Shown: in pieces, positions 33,761 to 38,341 of the stretch
Numbering within the stretch: the stretch's first letter is position 1
Layout: the number at the start of each line of letters is the position of its first letter
Assembly: GCA_946413655.1 (NCBI GenBank)
Contig: CAMKLO010000004.1
Location: 1 to 38,341, forward strand
Source: an uncultured Fibrobacter sp.
GTDB lineage: Bacteria > Fibrobacterota > Fibrobacteria > Fibrobacterales > Fibrobacteraceae
DNA: 38,341 bases
Reading direction: 5' to 3'
Notes under the pieces: generated by a model
Database searches by the model: none
What the model was told of the DNA's origin: nothing
Seen by the model: the letters and a program-made list of their open reading frames with translations, nothing else
Made by a program: the position numbers and the translations under genes

Positions 33761-34313
33761 TCACTCCACTTCCACTACAAAATCTTCCCGCTTTAGTCCA
33801 TATTCCGCATACGGATTTTCGTCAGGGTATCCAACGGGATTACATAAGAGCAAGTGGCGTTTGCCTTTTGCATCGGTGAACTCCCGTTTCATTGCTGTGT
33901 GCGTGTGGCCCGCTTGCCAGATGCTTCCGTCGTCCAAATTTTCGAGGTAGGGCGATCCGTGGAAATAGAAAAAGTTCGAGCAGGGGTCGTTTATCTGCTT
34001 CGGCAACGAAGTAGGCTATTTTTTCTTCGGAAGTTTTAAATTCGCGGTCAACTCCGAAGTGTCCGCTTAGTTCCATGATGATGTCATGATTCCCAAGGCA
34101 TACGTAAACGCAGTTGTATTTTTCGGCGATAAACTTCAAAAACTCCACGTAGGTGAAATAGTCATTCGCGATATCGCCTGCGATACAGCAAGCATCTGCC
34201 GGCAAGAAGTTCCGTTCAAAGAATGCCTCAAAATACTTTCGTAAAGTTGAGACATTCCGTGACAAGGGCGCATAGAAATCGACATGCAAGTCGCTTATAA
34301 AGAAATACTTCAT
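33761..34313 (-). pseudogene. Broken calcineurin-like metallophosphoesterase
   Basis: The 5' part (from ATG 34313) encodes KYFFISDLHVDFY, ADACCIAGDIANDY and VCLGNHDIIMEL, the DxH, GDxxD-like and GNHD metal motifs. The reading frame then shifts near 34010-33970, and the rest (NFFYFHGSPYLENLDD, IWQAGHTHTAM, NPVGYPDENPYAEYG) continues in another frame to the TGA at 33763-33761. The GHTH motif survives, but the middle His segment normally lying between GNHD and GHTH is not found, and the combined length (about 185 codons) is short for the family. I read this as a frameshift with internal deletion. Confidence 0.75.
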
Positions 34314-34773
34314 GTCCTGTAATCTATATCCGCGAACTGAGTGCGTCAATGTCTTGAAATTTTCGGAAGATATGCCTCTTGTCTATGTCATTCGGTTTAT
34401 TTATATTATAATCGTTATTTCGAAAATCCCTGTGATTGCGGCATAGACCTCATGGTCCGTACGTGCATCCGCGATGGGGCCCATCAACTTTCTTGTTGAT
34501 GCTGTTGGATAGCTGGCAGGAACACGACCTGCTCGGGTGCGTTCGCTAAGGCGGGCGCCAAGTAATGCCGAGGAATGCCCTCGCCAACAACACTGCAAGG
34601 TCATCCCATACATAAAAACAAAACTGTGCATAATGCGCTGTTTTTCTGCGTATTTGAGCGAATTTTAAGTGATTAGGAACAATCGTTTTTTTCTCCCATC
34701 AACAAGGAGAGCCGATAACCATCTTTTTTCACGTTTACTCTTGACAGCGTATCAAAAAGGAGATACATTTGGA
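34314..34773. other. 460-bp gap without a convincing gene
   Basis: 34401-34631 holds a 76-codon open frame on the minus strand (HSSALLGARLSERTRAG...) that is richer in G+C than its flanks, with a 7-bp hairpin CATCAAC/GTTGATG near 34482-34501 and a CGAGG/CCTCG stem near 34581-34594. It has no ribosome site, and its arginine/alanine-rich composition looks like a frame through repeat or RNA sequence. It may be a dispersed element or a structured RNA. The right end holds a TTGACA word (34741-34746) with TACATT 17 nt later, a possible toxin-operon promoter. Confidence 0.35.
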
Positions 34774-35160
34774 ATGAGAGAAATTATAGCTTATGAAGGG
34801 CTTTGCTTTACTATTGAATGGTTCTATGACGAGAATGGAGTAAGCCAATCGCTAGAGTATTTCAATGGATTGAGAGATGCCCAAAAACGTAAGGTATTGA
34901 TGTTGTTTAAACGTATTGGAGATTCAGGAAAGATTTCTGATATTACGAAGTTTAGGAATGAGGGTGACAAAATTTATGCGTTTAAGCCGCAGCCGGACCG
35001 CTTTCTTTCCTTCTTTTATATCGGGAAAAAGATTATTGTGACGAATGCATTTTGCAAGAAGTCCCAGAAACTTCCTGAGAACGAGAAACAACGTGCTATG
35101 CTTTTGATGCAGAATTATAACGATCGTGTGCAAAAGGGAATGTATTATGAAAAAGACTAA
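34774..35160 (+). CDS. higB: RelE/HigB-family toxin (Gp49-like)
   Basis: The 128-residue product matches the Gp49-like HigB toxins: FTIEWFYDENG at the N-terminus, DITKFRNEGDKIYAFKPQPDRFLSFFYIG in the middle and KIIVTNAFCKKSQKLPENEKQRA at the end. Such toxins cut ribosome-bound mRNA. I chose the ATG at 34774: AAGGAG lies about 11 nt upstream and family proteins begin here; a longer reading from 34669 would include non-conserved sequence and the ribosome site. The stop overlaps the antitoxin start by 14 nt, in toxin-first order as in HigBA operons. Confidence 0.9.
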   Translation: MREIIAYEGLCFTIEWFYDENGVSQSLEYFNGLRDAQKRKVLMLFKRIGDSGKISDITKFRNEGDKIYAFKPQPDRFLSFFYIGKKIIVTNAFCKKSQKLPENEKQRAMLLMQNYNDRVQKGMYYEKD

Positions 35161-35449
35161 GTCAACGTTTGAACGGGTTATGTCAGACCCGAAACAGAAA
35201 AAGGCTTTTGAAAAGGAATATGCGAATTTCCTTTTGTCCGAGTTGCTGCTGGATGCGATGGCTCAGCAGGATATCAGCGTACGTGCACTGTCAAAGGCTT
35301 CAGGCATTTCGACTTCGGTGATTCAGAATTTGCGTGCCATGCAGCCGGTAAATGTCACCTTGAAGACTCTAAACGCATTGCTTTCGACGCTCGGATATGA
35401 GCTAGTCGCCCGGAAAGGCAGACATTGCGTGAACTTGTCCGTGGGCTAA
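35147..35449 (+). CDS. higA: HigA-family antitoxin with XRE-type helix-turn-helix
   Basis: The 100-residue product has a helix-turn-helix: LLLDAMAQQDISVRALSKASGISTSVIQNL followed by LKTLNALLSTLGYELV, typical of HigA/XRE antitoxins that bind the toxin and repress the operon. The ATG at 35147 has AAGGG upstream and overlaps the toxin gene by 14 nt, so the pair is translationally coupled. A 6-bp inverted repeat (GTGGTC/GACCAC, 35452-35469) follows directly after the stop. Confidence 0.9.
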   Translation: MKKTKSTFERVMSDPKQKKAFEKEYANFLLSELLLDAMAQQDISVRALSKASGISTSVIQNLRAMQPVNVTLKTLNALLSTLGYELVARKGRHCVNLSVG

Positions 35450-35451
35450 TG

Positions 35452-35469
35452 GTGGTCGAATTTGACCAC
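35452..35469 (+). terminator. Short inverted repeat after the antitoxin
   Basis: GTGGTC (35452-35457) pairs with GACCAC (35464-35469) around GAATTT, followed by TTTAAAAAAA. It may be a weak terminator or an operator; the T tract is only three bases long. Confidence 0.4.
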
Positions 35470-35541
35470 TTTAAAAAAAGCTACTGTAGTGTTCTCCTAT
35501 ATTTTCTACATTTCTCTCCGTAAAAACAAAGGATACGCTAT

Positions 35542-36834
35542 ATGAATATTCTCGTCGTTGGTAGCGGTGGTCGCGAACATGCCATCGCTCTTGCAGTCAA
35601 GAAGTCGCCGCTGTGCGACACTCTCGTGTGCGCTCCGGGCAACCCGGGCATGGCAAACCTCGGCAAGTGCGTGCCGGTGGATGTGGCCGACCCGAAGGCA
35701 ATCGCTGACCTCGCGGTTGCCGAAAAGATTGACCTCGCGGTCATCGGCCCCGAAATTCCGCTGGTCGCTGGCGTGGTGGATGAATTCCGCCGTCGCGGGC
35801 TGCGCGCTTTCGGCCCGACTGCGGCTGCTGCCGCGCTCGAAGGCTCCAAGGCCTTCAGCAAGGATATCATGAAGAAGTACAACGTGCCGACGGCAGCCTT
35901 CGAGACCTTCACCGATCTCGCCTCCGCCAAGAAGTTCCTCGCCGAACACCCGGCTCCGATCGTGGTGAAGGCGTCGGGCCTCGCTGCGGGCAAGGGCGCT
36001 ATCGTCTGCATGACCGACAAGGAAGCGAACGACGCTGTCGAAGAAATGCTCGGCGACAAGGCCGTCTTCGGCGAATCCGGCAAGACGGTCGTGATTGAAG
36101 AATTCATGGACGGCGAAGAAGCCTCCATCTTCGTGGTTTGCGACGGCAAGGACTACGTGATTCTCTCTTCTGCCCAGGACCACAAGCGCGTCTTTGACGA
36201 TGACAAGGGCCCGAACACCGGCGGAATGGGCGCCTATAGCCCGGCTCCGGTTGTTACCGACGCTCTCCTCGACGAAGTGAAGAAGACGATTATCGAACCG
36301 ACCCTCAAGGGCATGGCCGCCGAAGGCAAGCCCTACACGGGCGTGCTCTACGTGGGCATCATGGTGACTGCGAAGGGCCCGAAGGTCGTGGAATACAACT
36401 GCCGCCTCGGTGACCCCGAATGCCAGATTGTGCTCCCGCTCTATGACGGCGACGTGCTCGCCTTGTTCGACGCTGCCGAAAAGGGTGAACTTGCCAAGCT
36501 CGGTGCCCCGAAGGCTCCGAAGGGCAGCTCCGCTATCGTCGTGCTTGCAAGCGCCGGTTATCCGGGCTCCTACGAAAAGGGCAAGGTCGTGACGGGTATC
36601 GAAGAAGCCGAAAAGAACGGCGCCCAGGTGCTCCATGCCGGTACCAAGATGGTGGACGGCAAGCTGGTGACCAACGGTGGCCGCGTGTTCGGCGTGGTGG
36701 GCCATGGCGAAACGCTCCAGGCCGCTCTCGACATCGCTTACGAAGCCGCCGAAAAGGTTCAGTTCGAAGGCAAGTTCTACCGCAAGGACATCGGCAAGAA
36801 GGGTTTGGCCCGTCTCGCCAAGATGGGTAAATAA
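35542..36834 (+). CDS. purD: Phosphoribosylamine-glycine ligase (GAR synthetase)
   Basis: The 430-residue product has the full PurD motif set: LVVGSGGREHAIA at the N-terminus, VVKASGLAAGKGAIV in the ATP-grasp domain, AQDHKRVFDDDKGPNTGGMG, and YNCRLGDPECQ, then the C-terminal domain. It joins glycine to phosphoribosylamine with ATP, the second step of purine synthesis, in the cytoplasm. AAAGGA lies 9 nt before the ATG. purE follows 15 bp after the stop, so the two form an operon. The gene is strikingly richer in G+C than the accessory genes to its left. Confidence 0.97.
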   Translation: MNILVVGSGGREHAIALAVKKSPLCDTLVCAPGNPGMANLGKCVPVDVADPKAIADLAVAEKIDLAVIGPEIPLVAGVVDEFRRRGLRAFGPTAAAAALEGSKAFSKDIMKKYNVPTAAFETFTDLASAKKFLAEHPAPIVVKASGLAAGKGAIVCMTDKEANDAVEEMLGDKAVFGESGKTVVIEEFMDGEEASIFVVCDGKDYVILSSAQDHKRVFDDDKGPNTGGMGAYSPAPVVTDALLDEVKKTIIEPTLKGMAAEGKPYTGVLYVGIMVTAKGPKVVEYNCRLGDPECQIVLPLYDGDVLALFDAAEKGELAKLGAPKAPKGSSAIVVLASAGYPGSYEKGKVVTGIEEAEKNGAQVLHAGTKMVDGKLVTNGGRVFGVVGHGETLQAALDIAYEAAEKVQFEGKFYRKDIGKKGLARLAKMGK

Positions 36835-36849
36835 AAAAAGGAATTGAAA

Positions 36850-37326
36850 ATGCAGATTAATGAAGTTCCGAATGCAAAGGTCGGTATCGTTGCGGGTAGC
36901 AAGTCCGACCAGGAAACTGTAGATAAGATCACCGCGGTGCTCGACCAGTTCGGCATCACGTGGGAATACAACATCCTCTCTGCACACCGCACCCCGAATG
37001 CGACCGCGAAGTATGCTCGCGAAGCCGCCGGGCGAGGCCTCCAGGTCCTCATCGGTGTCGCAGGCCTCGCTGCAGCCCTCCCGGGCGTGCTCGCAGGGCA
37101 CACGATTCTTCCGGTCATTGGCCTGCCCTGCGCCGGCGGCCCGCTCAACGGCGTCGATGCCCTGCACTCTATCGTGCAGATGCCCCCAGGAATCCCGGTG
37201 GCCACAGTCGGCATCGGCAACGGCAAAAATGCCGGTTACCTCGCCGCCCACATCGTCGCCATCGCAGATCCTGCCGTCCGCGAAAAGCTCGTCGCTTACC
37301 GCAAGGGCCTCGGAGACATAGATTAG
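36850..37326 (+). CDS. purE: 5-(carboxyamino)imidazole ribonucleotide mutase
   Basis: The 158-residue product has VGIVAGSKSDQE, LSAHRTPNATAKYA (active-site His) and AGLAAALPGVLAG...GLPCAGGPLNGVDALHSIVQMPPGIPVATVG. This is the class I PurE layout, with AAALPG in place of the enterobacterial AAHLPG, the form I recall from Bacteroidetes. It converts N5-CAIR to CAIR in purine synthesis. I chose the ATG at 36850, with AAAAGGA 7 nt upstream; the TTG at 36844 is too close to that site. It follows purD by 15 bp. Confidence 0.96.
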   Translation: MQINEVPNAKVGIVAGSKSDQETVDKITAVLDQFGITWEYNILSAHRTPNATAKYAREAAGRGLQVLIGVAGLAAALPGVLAGHTILPVIGLPCAGGPLNGVDALHSIVQMPPGIPVATVGIGNGKNAGYLAAHIVAIADPAVREKLVAYRKGLGDID

Positions 37327-37340
37327 ACGAAATATACGAT

Positions 37341-37380
37341 ACTAGGTGCTTTAGCACCTTAGTAGAGTTATCCTCTATGA
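37341..37380 (+). other. Two small hairpins downstream of purE
   Basis: AGGTGC-TTTA-GCACCT (with flanking ACT/AGT partly paired) lies at about 37344-37360, followed by TCCTC-TAT-GAGGA near 37370. They precede the strong terminator at 37457 and may be processing or weak termination signals. Confidence 0.45.
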
Positions 37381-37456
37381 GGAGAACGCTTCGCCTACGG
37401 CTCGCTATAGACGAGAGACGAAAGAAAAATAATGGCGTTTCGCTCAATATAAAATT

Positions 37457-37483
37457 CGCTGGCTTTCCCGCCAGCGTTTTTTT
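37457..37483 (+). terminator. Rho-independent terminator after purE
   Basis: CGCTGGC (37457-37463) pairs with GCCAGCG (37470-37476) around a TTTCCC loop and is followed by seven T residues. Confidence 0.9.
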
Positions 37484-37561
37484 ATTTAAAATAAAATGTA
37501 TATTGAACCATAATAGAAGAATAGATCCAATTTGGAGATTTCCATTTTGTGAGGAGGAAAA

Positions 37562-38341
37562 ATGATGAATAAACTGGCCTGTGTTATTCCACTGATGGTG
37601 TTGTTATCATGTTCGAGCGATTCGAACGATCCGGTTATGCCGATTGCTGGCGAAAACCACCTTTCATCAAGTGATGCAGAAAATTTGCAGGGAACCTCTT
37701 CTGATAGTGGTTCTGAACATAACAATTCTTCAACTAGCGGGAATATTTCAAGCAACGCCTCTGGTGAAATTCTTTCTAGCGGTAGTCCCGACAAGCCTCT
37801 CTCCAATGGAACTTATCTCTCCAGTGGAACGCCTCTATCGTCGTCATCTTCTGTCTCTAGCGGATCTGTGCCCGCGTCTTCCGTGGCTGAGACGGGTGCT
37901 GAACTCAAATATCAAGTTTTCGATGTTACCACAAGCGCTTCAAGCCAAAGCTATATTGCTGGCCGTGAGGTTCAATTCATTGGTAAAGAATCTCTTTCTG
38001 ACGGAAATGTCCCGTTGCCAGCGGATGTCAGCTACATAAATCTCAATGCCAATGGGGAATATGACCGTGTCAGCTTTGTTCGTCCTACGATGAAAAACGG
38101 GATTTTGGACACGGTGACTTTAGCCCTTGAGGGGAATTGCACTCTACATGGGCTTTGCTACATCGGCTCTACTCAAATTGTTTGCTATTCGAAAAATGAT
38201 TGCTCTAGGTGCCCCTCTGCATCGACGTACTACCCTCCAAAGATTACGGAGAAAACGCTATTTATCAATTATGGCCCGAATAAAATAACGGATGCAATGC
38301 CTATATATGATATCCCGGCGTTGGATTCTGTGGCCTTCCGT
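37562..38341 (+). CDS. Serine-rich lipoprotein (3' end outside window)
   Basis: At least 260 codons are present. The N-terminus MMNKLACVIPLMVLLSCSSDSND is a lipoprotein signal with lipobox LLSC (Cys about 17). A serine-rich stalk extends to about residue 105 (SSSSSVSSGSVPASS), then a globular part begins (ELKYQVFDVTTSASSQSY), with several cysteines near residues 194-220 (GNCTLHGLCY, NDCSRCP). GAGGAGG lies 4 nt before the first of two adjacent ATG codons. The gene has its own transcript, since a terminator lies upstream. I do not recognise the domain; the stalk places it on the cell surface like other lipoproteins in this window. Confidence 0.85.
   Translation, partial: MMNKLACVIPLMVLLSCSSDSNDPVMPIAGENHLSSSDAENLQGTSSDSGSEHNNSSTSGNISSNASGEILSSGSPDKPLSNGTYLSSGTPLSSSSSVSSGSVPASSVAETGAELKYQVFDVTTSASSQSYIAGREVQFIGKESLSDGNVPLPADVSYINLNANGEYDRVSFVRPTMKNGILDTVTLALEGNCTLHGLCYIGSTQIVCYSKNDCSRCPSASTYYPPKITEKTLFINYGPNKITDAMPIYDIPALDSVAFR

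Noticed and set aside
35506..37251. 581-codon open frame on the minus strand
   Set aside because: It lies entirely opposite purD and purE, whose motifs are unmistakable. Long antisense frames are expected in G+C-rich, codon-biased genes.

Overview
The window looks like a chromosomal segment of a Fibrobacter species (fibre-degrading rumen or gut bacterium, FCB superphylum). The evidence is internal: many exported proteins carry long poly-serine linkers, two adjacent family 9 glycoside hydrolases end in the same basic tail, several lipoproteins have serine-rich stalks, and a housekeeping gene block typical of bacteria (pyrH-frr-uppS-cdsA-dxr-rseP) forms the backbone. No rRNA, tRNA, CRISPR array, integrase or complete insertion sequence was recognised.

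Layout. 1-4298 (minus): two tandem M6-type secreted metalloproteases, the left one cut by the window edge. 4483-7653 (plus): pyrH, frr, uppS, cdsA (nucleotide, ribosome-recycling, undecaprenyl and phospholipid functions). 7670-11244: a small lipoprotein (plus), then a two-gene minus-strand operon of a SUMF1-fold lipoprotein and a histidine-phosphatase lipoprotein. 11479-12627: dxr. 12830-15208: the membrane trio DUF2157 / DUF4401-like / GDYXXLXY. 15345-20903: a polysaccharide-degradation cluster of one secreted esterase and two tandem GH9 enzymes. 20982-22364: rseP. The housekeeping series is therefore interrupted between cdsA and dxr and between dxr and rseP by accessory cassettes.

22479-33036 is accessory: a MATE exporter, a membrane-anchored unknown protein, an ICMT/PEMT-like methyltransferase, an RDD membrane protein with a large unknown domain, an FMN reductase-like flavoprotein, an ankyrin protein, a GNAT-SDR pair, and a lipoprotein plus secreted-protein pair of unknown function. 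33037-35449 is the most disturbed part: an orphan 5' fragment of an SDR gene, large inverted repeats, a small gene whose C-terminus matches the calcium/sugar-binding signature of LecB-type lectins, a broken metallophosphoesterase, a 460-bp stretch without a convincing gene, and a HigBA-type toxin-antitoxin pair. 35542-37326 holds purD-purE, followed by a terminator, and a serine-rich lipoprotein gene runs off the right edge.

Translation starts were chosen from Shine-Dalgarno positions where possible. In several genes an earlier in-frame start overlaps or precedes the GGAGG-like site and was rejected. pyrH and frr lack a Shine-Dalgarno sequence and instead share an ACTACTATGTC context after a TAAC/ACTAACC-rich leader. 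The best candidates for something undescribed are the leaderless LecB-like protein at 33197-33589 and the coupled SUMF1-fold/histidine-phosphatase lipoprotein pair at 8037-11244. Functional statements rest on motifs read by eye; no database search was run.
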